64,000 nt of DNA from JAQBQB01 sp963757185 (GCA_963757185.1 CAVWQI010000002.1:682001-746000); one strand, 5' to 3'. Shown: positions 54,828 through 63,072, numbered from the stretch's first letter. A program made the numbers and translations. Notes: a model not told the origin generated them from the sequence alone.

Positions 54828-56053
54828 CAATACCGCCGGGCGAGCAACACGGAGTTCATTCCTCCGAACCCGAATGAATTCGACATCACCGCATCGAGTC
54901 GTTTGGATCGCGCCTCGTTCGGCACGTAATCGAGATCGCACGCGGGATCGGAGCGATCGAGATGCGCGGTCGGGGGCACGACGCCGCGCCCGAGCGCCAT
55001 GATCGCGATCGCCATCTCGAGCGCGCCGGCACCGCCGAGGAGGTGTCCGTGGAGCGCTTTAGTGGACGACACGCAAAGTGTCCGCGCATGGGAGCCGAAC
55101 GCCTGCTTGATGGCGTCCGTCTCGACGATGTCGCCGACCTGGGTCGCGGTTCCGTGCGCGTTCAAATATCCGACCTCGCCGGCCTCGAGCTTCGCGTCGG
55201 CCAGCGCACGGCGCATGGCGCGGACCTGGCCGCCGGCATCCGGCCTCGAGATGTTGGCCGCGTCCGACGCGTTGCCGTAGCCCGCGAGCTCGGCGTACAC
55301 GCGCGCCCCGCGTCGCTCGGCGTGATCGGCGGACTCGAGCACCAGCGCCGCCGCGCCTTCGCCGAGCACGAGCCCGGTCCGGTCGGCCGAAAACGGCTTG
55401 CAGCTGCGCGCCGGATCGACGGCGTCGGCGTGCGCCAGCGCGCGCATCGCGTCCCATGCGGCGAGGTTGCCCGGCGTGATGAGCGCCTCCGAACCGCCGG
55501 CCAGCATCACGTGCGCGTCGCCGTTTCTGATGAGACGATACGCCTCGCCGATGCTCGCGGCCGACGACGAGCACGCCGTCGAGAAGTTGAGCATCGGCCC
55601 GCGGAAGCCGTGCGCCATCGAGACGTGCGCCGCCGCGGCGTTGTTCATCCCGAGCACGACGGCTGTCGGACGGACGCGCCGTCCGGCGGACTCGAAGTAC
55701 CTCTTATATGAATCTTCGATCGTCGCCGCGCCGCCGAGCCCCGTACCCCAATAGACGCCCGCGTCGAGCAGTTCGGCTTCGCTGAGCGACAGCCCGGCGT
55801 CAGAGATCGCTTGCGACGACGCGACCAGCGCGAACTGCGTGACGCGGTCGAACTGCGCGGATTCGTTGGGAGGCCAGTGCGCGGACGCATCGAAGCACAC
55901 CTGGGCCGCGACCAACGACGAGGACGCGTTTTGGGCGCCGTTCGACACCGGGGATACCGCGGAGCGCGCTTCGACGAGGTTGCCGAACAGCTCGTCCGCG
56001 GTGCGGCCGCATGGCGCGATGACGCCAATCCCCGTGACGAGGACGCGCGTCAC
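54827..56053 (-). CDS. Beta-ketoacyl-ACP synthase II (FabF-type)
   Basis: A 408-residue condensing enzyme. The catalytic residues are in place: C161 in FSTACSSSAASIG, H300 in YLNAHGTATQVGD, K332 and H335 in SSTKALHGHLLGGAGA. GMNNAAAAHVSMAHGFRG and NSFGFGGMNSVLLARRY are other FabF hallmarks. It elongates acyl chains on ACP. The start is GTG 56053, 6 bases after the ACP stop; its stop overlaps the oxoamine synthase ATG. As a second KAS in a dedicated operon it probably serves a specialised lipid and not general fatty-acid synthesis. Confidence 0.92.
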   Translation of the reverse strand: MTRVLVTGIGVIAPCGRTADELFGNLVEARSAVSPVSNGAQNASSSLVAAQVCFDASAHWPPNESAQFDRVTQFALVASSQAISDAGLSLSEAELLDAGVYWGTGLGGAATIEDSYKRYFESAGRRVRPTAVVLGMNNAAAAHVSMAHGFRGPMLNFSTACSSSAASIGEAYRLIRNGDAHVMLAGGSEALITPGNLAAWDAMRALAHADAVDPARSCKPFSADRTGLVLGEGAAALVLESADHAERRGARVYAELAGYGNASDAANISRPDAGGQVRAMRRALADAKLEAGEVGYLNAHGTATQVGDIVETDAIKQAFGSHARTLCVSSTKALHGHLLGGAGALEMAIAIMALGRGVVPPTAHLDRSDPACDLDYVPNEARSKRLDAVMSNSFGFGGMNSVLLARRY

Positions 56054-56059
56054 GGCGGG

Positions 56060-56314
56060 CTAGCCCAGCGGAGGAGTCGGTGCCGTCGTCAGCAGCTGAT
56101 CCACCAGCGAAGCGAGCGCGCGGACAGTCTTCGCGTTCACCGCTTCGTCCTGCGGAATGGAGATGCTGAAGTGATCCTCGAGCTCGAATAAGAACTCGAG
56201 CATGCCGAGGGAATCGGCGCCCAGCTTGTCGAAGGGCGCGTCGACGTCGATCTCCGCTGCGTCGCGGCCGAACTGTTTGGAGGCGAGCTCGGTGATGGCG
56301 CTAAGGGTGGTCAT
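56060..56314 (-). CDS. Acyl carrier protein
   Basis: An 84-residue acidic four-helix ACP. S35 in LGADSLGMLEFLFELEDHFS is the 4'-phosphopantetheine site; the helix EDHFSISIPQDEA follows. It starts the ACP-KAS-AONS operon. The Glu-rich helix II and DSLG motif are typical of carriers for beta-ketoacyl synthases and of the dedicated ACPs found beside serine palmitoyltransferase. Charge pattern alone cannot tell the acyl length. Confidence 0.92.
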   Translation of the reverse strand: MTTLSAITELASKQFGRDAAEIDVDAPFDKLGADSLGMLEFLFELEDHFSISIPQDEAVNAKTVRALASLVDQLLTTAPTPPLG

Positions 56315-56424
56315 TTGAGGCTCAAGATACCCTGCGGACTCGGCTTCTCACCTACCCGTGCCGCTAAGATCCCTTGACGGAAACAAGCTCCTGTTGCTGT
56401 CCGCACGGTGACAATTCGTGGGCC

Positions 56425-56646
56425 GGCCACTCTGGGTTCGAGCGCCCGTTCGATGTATCGGCTGTGCGCTCGAAGTCATGAACAGACAACCGGCATCTGA
56501 CATCAGACCCTGCGTTACACGGCGGGGTCATGGTGTAGACGAGGATCACCGCGTCACGCCTGGTCTGATGTCCGATGTCGGATTTCCGTCACTGATTTCG
56601 AGCGCACAGCCGTACTGTACCGGGAACGACAGTCTCCAGAGTGGCC
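56425..56646. repeat. Dispersed palindromic element, copy A (222 bp)
   Basis: Terminal inverted repeats GGCCACTCTGG / CCAGAGTGGCC bound a gapless imperfect palindrome. Positions 35-50 of each arm pair perfectly as CGGCTGTGCGCTCGAA, and a further inner stem uses CATCTGACATCAGACC against GGTCTGATGTCCGATG. Positions 12-34 do not pair. Lies upstream of the ACP operon. No ORF of note inside. Related to copies at 58863, 63073 and 63703. Confidence 0.85.
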
Positions 56647-56691
56647 ATGAACCGGCTCACGGCTCCAGGCTCACCTCTCACAGCCCAAAGC

Positions 56692-57396
56692 TCAGCGGAT
56701 GGAGCTGAGGCGGAGAATTCCGGTGAGCACGTTCGCCAGAATCGAGAATGACCCGTTCGACCCGCTTCCATACTGGAGCCGGCTGTAGTAGCCGTCCTGA
56801 TAGCCGCGGCTGAATCCCTGGCGGAAGTAATAGTTGTAGTCCCCGAGATCGACGTAGCTGCCGCTATAGCCGAACGTCGCCTCGCGATATTCCGGCGAGT
56901 TCTGATAGTCGAAGCGCCAGTGGTCCTGGCGGTCGGCCACGCCGGCCTGGTAGCCGCGCTGATATCCATAGTTGACGGCCTGCTTCAGCATGTCCACGCC
57001 GTACTGATTCGTCTCGTGATACGCGCCGTTGTACTGGTAGCGGTACGAGGGCGCGGCGACGACGTACGGCTCATTGTCGTATCGACGCTCGGCGCGAAGC
57101 TGTTCGCGCTGCCTGTCGAGCTGCGCGGCGTATTCCTGCTGGACCCGGGCCTGCGCCGCCCGCTTGGACTGCTGCAGCTGCGCCGCCTGTTGCTGGGCGA
57201 CACGCGTCTGCTCGTCGAGATGCTTTCGGTAATCGTCCGTCCGGCGCTGCTCGTCCTTGATCCGTTTGTCCCGGTCGTCGGACTGCTGCCCGCGCCCTCG
57301 CCCACGTCCCTGGTCACCCTGCGCGTGCGCGACTCCCGCGAACGCGGTCGCCGCCACGAGTGCGGCGATGATGGGGCCGATGTGATAACGTCGCAT
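56692..57396 (-). CDS. Secreted Gln/Tyr-rich coiled-coil protein
   Basis: A 234-residue protein with a signal peptide (IIAALVAATAFAGVAHAQ). A long charged helix with heptads (KHLDEQTRVAQQQAAQLQQSKRAAQA) leads to a Tyr/Gly-rich C-terminal part: YNGAYHETNQYGVDML, YGYQRGYQAGVADRQ, FRQGFSRGYQDGYYSRLQYG, with repeated GYQ-x-G blocks. Similar proteins occur in Acidobacteria and Gemmatimonadota as probable envelope components. Nothing enzymatic is visible. ATG 57396 starts the signal peptide. Copy A of the palindromic repeat lies 46 bases after its stop. Confidence 0.75.
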   Translation of the reverse strand: MRRYHIGPIIAALVAATAFAGVAHAQGDQGRGRGRGQQSDDRDKRIKDEQRRTDDYRKHLDEQTRVAQQQAAQLQQSKRAAQARVQQEYAAQLDRQREQLRAERRYDNEPYVVAAPSYRYQYNGAYHETNQYGVDMLKQAVNYGYQRGYQAGVADRQDHWRFDYQNSPEYREATFGYSGSYVDLGDYNYYFRQGFSRGYQDGYYSRLQYGSGSNGSFSILANVLTGILRLSSIR

Positions 57397-57593
57397 TGAT
57401 TTTCTCCCGGCCGCGGCCGTTTGAGGTATGAAGCGGCCGCCATGTGGTGGGGGGAACGGCGCCAATTGGCCTTAAGGGCAACGGACATGCCGCTCCGTTT
57501 AGAATTCACTATGAAACGGTCTCGGCAGTTGGCCGAAGGGGTTCCGGCCGATCTTCGCGTGAACCTGCGGGCACACCGAGGTGTCGAATCTCC

Positions 57594-58832
57594 ATGCTGA
57601 CCCTGCTAGCGGCCGCTGCGCTGACCTTCGCACCCTCTCTCGCGCCGAGTCCGGTACCATTTTTCGCGCGTCGGGAGGCCGCGTGCGCGACAGCGCCAGT
57701 TCAGAATTCAGCGCTCCCGGCGACGATCCCCGTCGATCTGTGGGGGAATCACATCTATTTGAAGGCCTGCGTCGACGGACGTGAGCTGGACTTCATTCTC
57801 GACACGGGCGCCGGGAACACGTCGCTCGACCTCAACACCGCGAAGCGGCTCGGCGTGAAGCTCGGCGCGACGTTCAGCGTCGGCGGAGCCGGACCATCGC
57901 GGGTCTCCGCCGCGCGGGTGGACGACGCCTCGGTCTCCGTCGAAGGCTCGTCGATCTCACAGCCGGTCGTCAGCGCGATCGATCTCTCGCGGCTACCCCG
58001 CCTCGAAGGGCACCGCATCGACGGCATCCTCGGCTACGACTTCATCTCGCGGTACGTCGTGGCGATCGACTACGCCCGGCGCGAGCTGCGGATCTATGAC
58101 CAGCCATCGTTCCACTACGACGGTCCCGGCGTCTCAATCCCGGTCACGCTCATCAACCGTTTTCCGCACATCGACGCCGACGTGAAGCTCGCCGACGGCG
58201 AGACGATCCGCGGCCGCATGGTGATCGACGTCGGCTCGAATGGATCGCTGTCTCTCACCAAGGCGTTCATCGACAAGAATCGGCTGCGTCAGCGCGTCGG
58301 TCCGACGGTCCGGCGAACGGGCGGCGGCGGGGTCGGCGGATCGACGACGTCGGACATGGGGCGCGTCGCGTCGCTCTCGATCGGGGGCATCGAGCTGGCG
58401 CGCCCGCTGGTGAATCTCTTCGGCGACTCGGCGGGAGCGTTGGGGGTCTCGAGCTCGTGGGAGGGAAACATCGGCGGCGCCATCCTGCGGCGATTCACGT
58501 TGTTTCTGGATTATCAGGACAAGCGCATGATCTTCGAGCCGAACGCGACGCTGCACGACGCGTTCGAAGCGGACATGAGCGGGCTGCTGCTCCGGCTCGA
58601 CGACTCATTGTCGACGATGTTCGTCGAAACTGTCGCGCAGGGATCGCCCGCGGCGGAGGCGGGCGTCGTAGCCGGCGATGAAATCGTGTCGGCCGACGGA
58701 GTGGCCGGAGGTCAGAAGCTTCTCGGCGAGCTTCGCGAGCGGCTGAGAAAACCGGGAGAGCGGGTGGTGTTCGTCGTGCGGCGAGGCGGAGAGGAGAAGC
58801 GGATCGAGATAGTGACGCGGCGAATGGTCTAA
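57594..58832 (+). CDS. Secreted retropepsin-like aspartyl protease with C-terminal PDZ domain
   Basis: A 412-residue protein. A signal peptide (LLAAAALTFAPSLAPSPVPF) is followed by two pepsin-like lobes, with the active-site motifs ELDFILDTGAGNTSLDL (DTGA) and RGRMVIDVGSNGSLSL (DVGS in place of DTGS). From about residue 330 a PDZ domain follows: LSTMFVETVAQGSPAAEAGVVAGDEIVSADG. Such periplasmic aspartyl proteases are known from many soil bacteria. The second motif is DVGS, so the catalytic dyad is retained with a changed neighbour. ATG 57594 starts the signal. Confidence 0.85.
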   Translation: MLTLLAAAALTFAPSLAPSPVPFFARREAACATAPVQNSALPATIPVDLWGNHIYLKACVDGRELDFILDTGAGNTSLDLNTAKRLGVKLGATFSVGGAGPSRVSAARVDDASVSVEGSSISQPVVSAIDLSRLPRLEGHRIDGILGYDFISRYVVAIDYARRELRIYDQPSFHYDGPGVSIPVTLINRFPHIDADVKLADGETIRGRMVIDVGSNGSLSLTKAFIDKNRLRQRVGPTVRRTGGGGVGGSTTSDMGRVASLSIGGIELARPLVNLFGDSAGALGVSSSWEGNIGGAILRRFTLFLDYQDKRMIFEPNATLHDAFEADMSGLLLRLDDSLSTMFVETVAQGSPAAEAGVVAGDEIVSADGVAGGQKLLGELRERLRKPGERVVFVVRRGGEEKRIEIVTRRMV

Positions 58833-58862
58833 CGGCGCGACGGCTGACGGCGGCGGGTGCTC

Positions 58863-59086
58863 GGCCACTCTGAGTTCAATCGCCTAGTGGATGTATCGGC
58901 TGCGCGCTCGAAGTCGGGAACTGACGACTGACCACAGCCAACAGACCCTGCGTTTTCCGGCGTGAGCCCGTGTGAGGTCAGGACCCCACCGCGTCACGCC
59001 TAAACTGTTGTCAGTTGTCTGAGGTCCGTCCCCGATTTCGAGCGCGCAGCCGTACCATCCGGGCCAAGACAGACCGCAGACTGGCC
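58863..59086. repeat. Dispersed palindromic element, copy B (224 bp)
   Basis: Ends GGCCACTCTG and CAGACTGGCC (one mismatch as inverted repeats). The arm segment CGGCTGCGCGCTCGAA pairs perfectly with its partner; compared with copy A one T-A pair is replaced by C-G on both arms. Middle sequence is shared too (ACCCTGCGTT, CACCGCGTCACGCCT). It sits between convergent stops of the protease and kinase genes, so it could also serve as a bidirectional terminator. Confidence 0.85.
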
Positions 59087-59112
59087 GCGATCCAATCGCC
59101 GTTAGAATCGCC

Positions 59113-61623
59113 CTACTTGGCGATCCCCGCCCCTACTCCAACTCGATTCACGAGAGCCAAGAACCTCGGGTCCGCTCTGATCGGATCGAAGAAGCTCTCC
59201 GCAAGCGACTCGCTCGAGTAGAACGAGTCCCGATCCGTCGCCGCGCGCTCGAGCAGGGTCAGCGCCCGCGCACGATCCCCGAGCCCGATGTACACCCGCG
59301 CCGCCGCGGCCGCGGCGCCCGCTGAACGCCCGACCTGATTCTCCAACGACTTCGCGATGTCGCTCGCCTGGCGAGTCTTACCGGATTTCGCATATGCGTA
59401 TCCCAACAAGCCGAACGCTTGCGTCGATCCTGAATCGAGCCGCGTCGCGGTTTCCAGCTCGCGCACGGCGTCGGGCAGACGATTGGCCTGGAGGTACACG
59501 GCGCCGAGCATGAACCGCGTGACGACGAGGGCGGAGTCGAGCTCCACGCCGCGCTTGGCCGCGGCGATCGCGGAGTCCGGCTGTCGCGCGACGGCAAGAC
59601 CAAGCGCGTACGAACCGAGCGTGACCGGCGCCAGCGGATCGAGCTGCGCGGCGCGCGCCAGCTGCGCCCGCGCCTCGGGCGTTCGCCCGAGAATCAACAG
59701 CAGCTCGCCGTACCATTGGTGCGGCTGCGCGGCGTTCGGATCGAGCGCGAGCGCGCGTTTGTAATCCCGCTCGGCGTCGTCCCAACGCCAGGCGGCTTGC
59801 AACAGCGTCGCGCGCGACGCGAACGATTCCGCCAGCGTGCTGTCCAGCTGAATCGCGCGGTCGATCGCCGACATGGCGAGCGGCATGAGCGAGTCGACGC
59901 GCACGTTCGCGTAGAGGGGCAGGAGCGCGTACGCGTTGGCGACGCCGGCGTAAGCCCGCGCGAAGTTCGAGTCGCGCTGCGTCGCCTGCTGGAAGTAGTC
60001 GAGCGCGCGGCGCAGACCGGCCTCGCCGCGCTTGTCGAAGAAGTAGCGCCCGCGGAGGTAGAGATCGTACGCCACGAGGTCGGACGTGCCGTGCGGCGCC
60101 GATGTGGCGCGACTCGCGGCGCCCGTCTGCGCCGGCGCGGGCGCGGGAGCCGCCGCCTGCCCGGCGCCCGACAGTTCCGGCGAGATAGCGGCGACGATCG
60201 CGCCCGAGATCTCGTCCTGCACCTTGAACACGTCACGCGAGTCGCGCTCGAACATGTCGGACCAGACGGTGAATCCGTCCGCCGTGTTTACGAGACGCGC
60301 CGTCACACGGAGACGCGTCTTGTCGCGCTGCACGGTGCCCGTGAGCACCATGTTCACGCCGAGCGACTTGCCGAGGTCGATTGGGCTCGCCGACGCGTCG
60401 CGCGTGGTGCTCTGCGATCCGGCGACGCGCACGCCGGGAATCCGGCTGATGGCGTTCGACAGATCCGAAGTCATCCCCGCCGCGAAGTACGCGTCGCTGG
60501 TGTCCCGGCTGATGTTCACGAGCGGAATCACGGCGATCGACTTGCCGGCGGGTGCCGGCGTCGTCAGCGCAGGGCTGGGCGTATTCGGCGCGTTCGCGGC
60601 ATGGCGATTCGTGAACCACGCGCCGCCCGCGGCGACGGACGCGAGGATCCCTGCGCCCGCAAGCGCCCACAACACCCGCTTCGGGCGCTGCGCGCTCGGC
60701 ATCGCGGCCGGCGTGAACGTTCCGCTCACGACGGCCGGATCCTCGAGCGATCGCACGACATCGGCAGCGCTCTTGGGACGCTTGCTCGGCTCCTTCTCGA
60801 GCAATTGCATGAGGAGCGAGTTGAGCGCGGCAGGCACGTCGTAGCGGCGCGATCCGATCGGCGACGGTTTCTCGGTCAGATGCGCCGCGAGCAGTTGCTG
60901 CGGCGGACGCCCGTGGAACGGCGGCGCGCCGACGAGCATTTCGTACCCGACGATGCCCAGGGCGTAGAGGTCGGCTCGGTGGTCCATCGACGGATCGCCG
61001 GCCGCCTGTTCGGGCGCCATGTAAGCCGGCGTTCCGATCGACGTGCCGACGATGGTGATCGTGCCGCTCCGATTTCCCTGCGGCAGCGGCCGCCGCGTTT
61101 CGCGCGACGCCGTGAGCGCCTTGGCGACGCCGAAGTCGGTGACCGTTGCCGACCCCGTCGTGAGCAGGATGTTGTCCGGCTTGATGTCGCGGTGCATCAC
61201 GCCGCGCCCGTGGGCGTAGGCGAGCGCGCGCGCGACGTCCTTGAGGATGCTCACCGTCTCGCGCACCGAGAGCGGCCCGCGCTCGAGGCGTGAGCGCAGC
61301 GACTCGCCCTCGACGAACGGCATGATGAAGTACGGCAGCGGAGTCGGCGGCGACACGGACGCGTCGGGCGGGATTTCGCCCGCGGTCAGCACCGGCACGA
61401 TGTGCGGATGCTGGAGCGCCGCCGACAGCATGATCTCGCGCTTGAACCGGTCGACGGAGACGGCCGCGGCCAGCTCGTACGGCAGAACCTTCACGACGAC
61501 GGCGCGGCCGAGCGAGTTGTCGCGGGCGACGAAAACGGTCGACATGCCGCCGCCCCCGAGCTCCCGCTCGAGGGTGTAGGTACCGCCTAAAGTGCGCTGG
61601 AGCTCGTCTCGAAGAACGGTCAC
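59113..61623 (-). CDS. Membrane Ser/Thr protein kinase with TolB-like and TPR domains
   Basis: An 836-residue Hanks-type kinase. P-loop GGGGMSTVFVAR (23-34), Lys in VVVKVLPYE (45), HRDIKPDN (144-151), DFG (163-165), APE (203-205). Residues 317-336 form one membrane helix (VLWALAGAGILASVAAGGAW). Outside is a FlgO/TolB-like domain (about 355-490, IAVIPLVNISRDTSDAYFAAGMTSDL) and a Gly/Ala linker, then TPR-like repeats (LDSTLAESFASRATLLQAAW, ALDPNAAQPHQWYGELLLIL and others) to the end. This kinase-TPR design is common in Gemmatimonadota and Acidobacteria and senses something outside the cytoplasm. No cognate phosphatase is nearby. Confidence 0.92.
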   Translation of the reverse strand: MTVLRDELQRTLGGTYTLERELGGGGMSTVFVARDNSLGRAVVVKVLPYELAAAVSVDRFKREIMLSAALQHPHIVPVLTAGEIPPDASVSPPTPLPYFIMPFVEGESLRSRLERGPLSVRETVSILKDVARALAYAHGRGVMHRDIKPDNILLTTGSATVTDFGVAKALTASRETRRPLPQGNRSGTITIVGTSIGTPAYMAPEQAAGDPSMDHRADLYALGIVGYEMLVGAPPFHGRPPQQLLAAHLTEKPSPIGSRRYDVPAALNSLLMQLLEKEPSKRPKSAADVVRSLEDPAVVSGTFTPAAMPSAQRPKRVLWALAGAGILASVAAGGAWFTNRHAANAPNTPSPALTTPAPAGKSIAVIPLVNISRDTSDAYFAAGMTSDLSNAISRIPGVRVAGSQSTTRDASASPIDLGKSLGVNMVLTGTVQRDKTRLRVTARLVNTADGFTVWSDMFERDSRDVFKVQDEISGAIVAAISPELSGAGQAAAPAPAPAQTGAASRATSAPHGTSDLVAYDLYLRGRYFFDKRGEAGLRRALDYFQQATQRDSNFARAYAGVANAYALLPLYANVRVDSLMPLAMSAIDRAIQLDSTLAESFASRATLLQAAWRWDDAERDYKRALALDPNAAQPHQWYGELLLILGRTPEARAQLARAAQLDPLAPVTLGSYALGLAVARQPDSAIAAAKRGVELDSALVVTRFMLGAVYLQANRLPDAVRELETATRLDSGSTQAFGLLGYAYAKSGKTRQASDIAKSLENQVGRSAGAAAAAARVYIGLGDRARALTLLERAATDRDSFYSSESLAESFFDPIRADPRFLALVNRVGVGAGIAK

Positions 61624-61806
61624 GTCGCGTCGCCGGGCCTGCGAGGCGTCCCATTTAACGCCCCACTCAACACGTAAGACACCCGTTGCGCCGTCAAAGG
61701 TTGCGGTAATCGAGGGACCTTACCGAACTCGAACCAGGAATCCCCCCTGGAGTCGCCGCGGCGTCGCGGTTTCGCGGTCTGATTAGGGCGGTTACATTCC
61801 GCCCCC

Positions 61807-62004
61807 ATGGCACCCCACGTTGATCGATACGTTCCTGCCGTGACCAACGGCGGCAAGGGCTTCGCCGCCTTCATCATTGCGCTCGCGCTCGCTCTGATCG
61901 CGACCGTCACGTACATCCATAAGGAGAGCTACCGCCACCCGACCGACGCGACCTGGCACGGGAAGGGGTCCGGGGACTTGGCGCCGCCCGATGGGGGACC
62001 GTAG
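61807..62004 (+). CDS. Small single-helix membrane protein
   Basis: A 65-residue protein with one helix (FAAFIIALALALIATVTYI, residues 19-37) and a hydrophilic, Gly/Pro-rich C-terminal tail. A perfect GGGCGG/CCGCCC hairpin (61786-61804) ends 2 bases before ATG 61807, leaving no room for a normal ribosome site; translation may be leaderless or regulated. It stands alone between the kinase and the FAD subunit gene. Function unknown. Confidence 0.6.
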   Translation: MAPHVDRYVPAVTNGGKGFAAFIIALALALIATVTYIHKESYRHPTDATWHGKGSGDLAPPDGGP

Positions 62005-62007
62005 GCG

Positions 62008-62033
62008 GGTGGACCGGTGGACCGGTGGACCGG
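62008..62033. repeat. GGTGGACCG direct repeats
   Basis: Three tandem units of GGTGGACCG just after the stop at 62004, same 9-base unit as at 35744 and 38864. Here they precede a terminator whose 3' arm (GGTCCCGC) could pair with GGACC in the repeats. Confidence 0.8.
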
Positions 62034-62062
62034 AAAAGCAAGACAGCGCGCGCGACCAATGG

Positions 62063-62091
62063 CGGGACCTTAGGGTCCCGCTTTCTTTTTA
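62063..62091 (+). terminator. Rho-independent terminator abutting the next gene
   Basis: Perfect 8-bp stem GCGGGACC / GGTCCCGC over TTAG, followed by TTTCTTTTT. The U tract ends 4 bases before the GTG start at 62096, so it can terminate the small membrane gene, but also could attenuate the next gene. Confidence 0.85.
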
Positions 62092-62095
62092 GGCC

Positions 62096-63058
62096 GTGAC
62101 ACACCCCTTCGAATACCGAGCGGCGACGTCGCTCGAACATGCGGTCCGGGAGCTCGCCGAGCCTGGCGCCATGCCGCTCGGCGGCGGAACCGACCTCCTC
62201 GTCGCCATCGACGAGCGGCTCGTCGCGCCCAGCACACTCGTCGATCTTCGGACGATCCCCGGAAGCGCCGACATCGTCATGCATCGGGATGGTTCCGTCA
62301 CGATCGGCGCGGCCGCGCGCATCGCCGATCTCGCGAAAGATCACCGCACCTCGACGCAATTTCCCGCACTGGCGCAGGCATGCGACGTCGTCGCTACACC
62401 GGCGTTGCGGCACATGGGCACGATCGGCGGGAATCTCTGCCAGCGGCCTCGATGCTGGTACTTCCGGCGAGGGATCTCCTGTCTCAAGAGCGGCGGATCG
62501 TCGTGCCCGGCGAAGGATGGTGAGAACCAGTATCTCGCGATCCTCGACGCCGGGCCCTGCTACGCCGTGCACCCGTCGGACCCCGCGGTGGCGCTGACGG
62601 CGCTCGAAGCGGTCGCGATCGTCTCGTCGTCGCGCGGGAGCCGGAAAGTCGCGATGGCCGACCTATACCTCGTACCGTCGGAGCGCGCCGATCGCGAGAC
62701 GACGCTCGAGCGCGACGAATTCATTTCCGCGATCACGATCCCGGCCGAATCGGTCGGCGGCACGCAGCGTTACCACAAACTGATGCAGCGCGACGCCTGG
62801 GATTTCGCGCTCGTCAGCGCCGCGGCCTGCAAGCGGATGGACGGCGGCGTGCGGATCGTCCTCGGTGGCGTCGCGCCGAGGCCGTGGCGCGTGAATACAT
62901 CGGTGGAGGAGGACGTCGCGTCCGGAGGGCTGGACGACGAAGCGATCGCGACGCTGGCCGACCGCGCGTTGCTCGACGCGAAGCCGTTATCGAAAAATGC
63001 TTATAAGGTCGAGCTCGCGGCTTCGCTGCTGCGGCGGGTCATTGCGGAAGTCGGGTAA
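62096..63058 (+). CDS. Molybdenum hydroxylase FAD-binding subunit (YagS/PaoB-like)
   Basis: A 320-residue FAD subunit: FEYRAATSLEHAVREL, the FAD P-loop LGGGTDLLVAID, ATPALRHMGTIGGNLCQ, then a four-Cys insert (CQRPRCWYFRRGISCLKSGG followed by SCPAKDGENQY) as in PaoB/YagS, where it binds a [4Fe-4S] cluster, and a C-terminal CO_deh_flav_C part (IRIVLGGVAPRPWRV, NAYKVELAASLLRRVI). It would pair with an iron-sulfur small subunit and a molybdopterin large subunit, neither of which is in the window. GTG 62096 is the start; the only upstream signal is a terminator. Confidence 0.9.
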   Translation: MTHPFEYRAATSLEHAVRELAEPGAMPLGGGTDLLVAIDERLVAPSTLVDLRTIPGSADIVMHRDGSVTIGAAARIADLAKDHRTSTQFPALAQACDVVATPALRHMGTIGGNLCQRPRCWYFRRGISCLKSGGSSCPAKDGENQYLAILDAGPCYAVHPSDPAVALTALEAVAIVSSSRGSRKVAMADLYLVPSERADRETTLERDEFISAITIPAESVGGTQRYHKLMQRDAWDFALVSAAACKRMDGGVRIVLGGVAPRPWRVNTSVEEDVASGGLDDEAIATLADRALLDAKPLSKNAYKVELAASLLRRVIAEVG

Positions 63059-63072
63059 CGGCGCGGAGTGAT

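Noticed and set aside
62096..63058. CO dehydrogenase medium subunit
   Set aside because: The four-Cys insert is typical of YagS/PaoB-like subunits and not of CoxM, and no coxLS genes are near.
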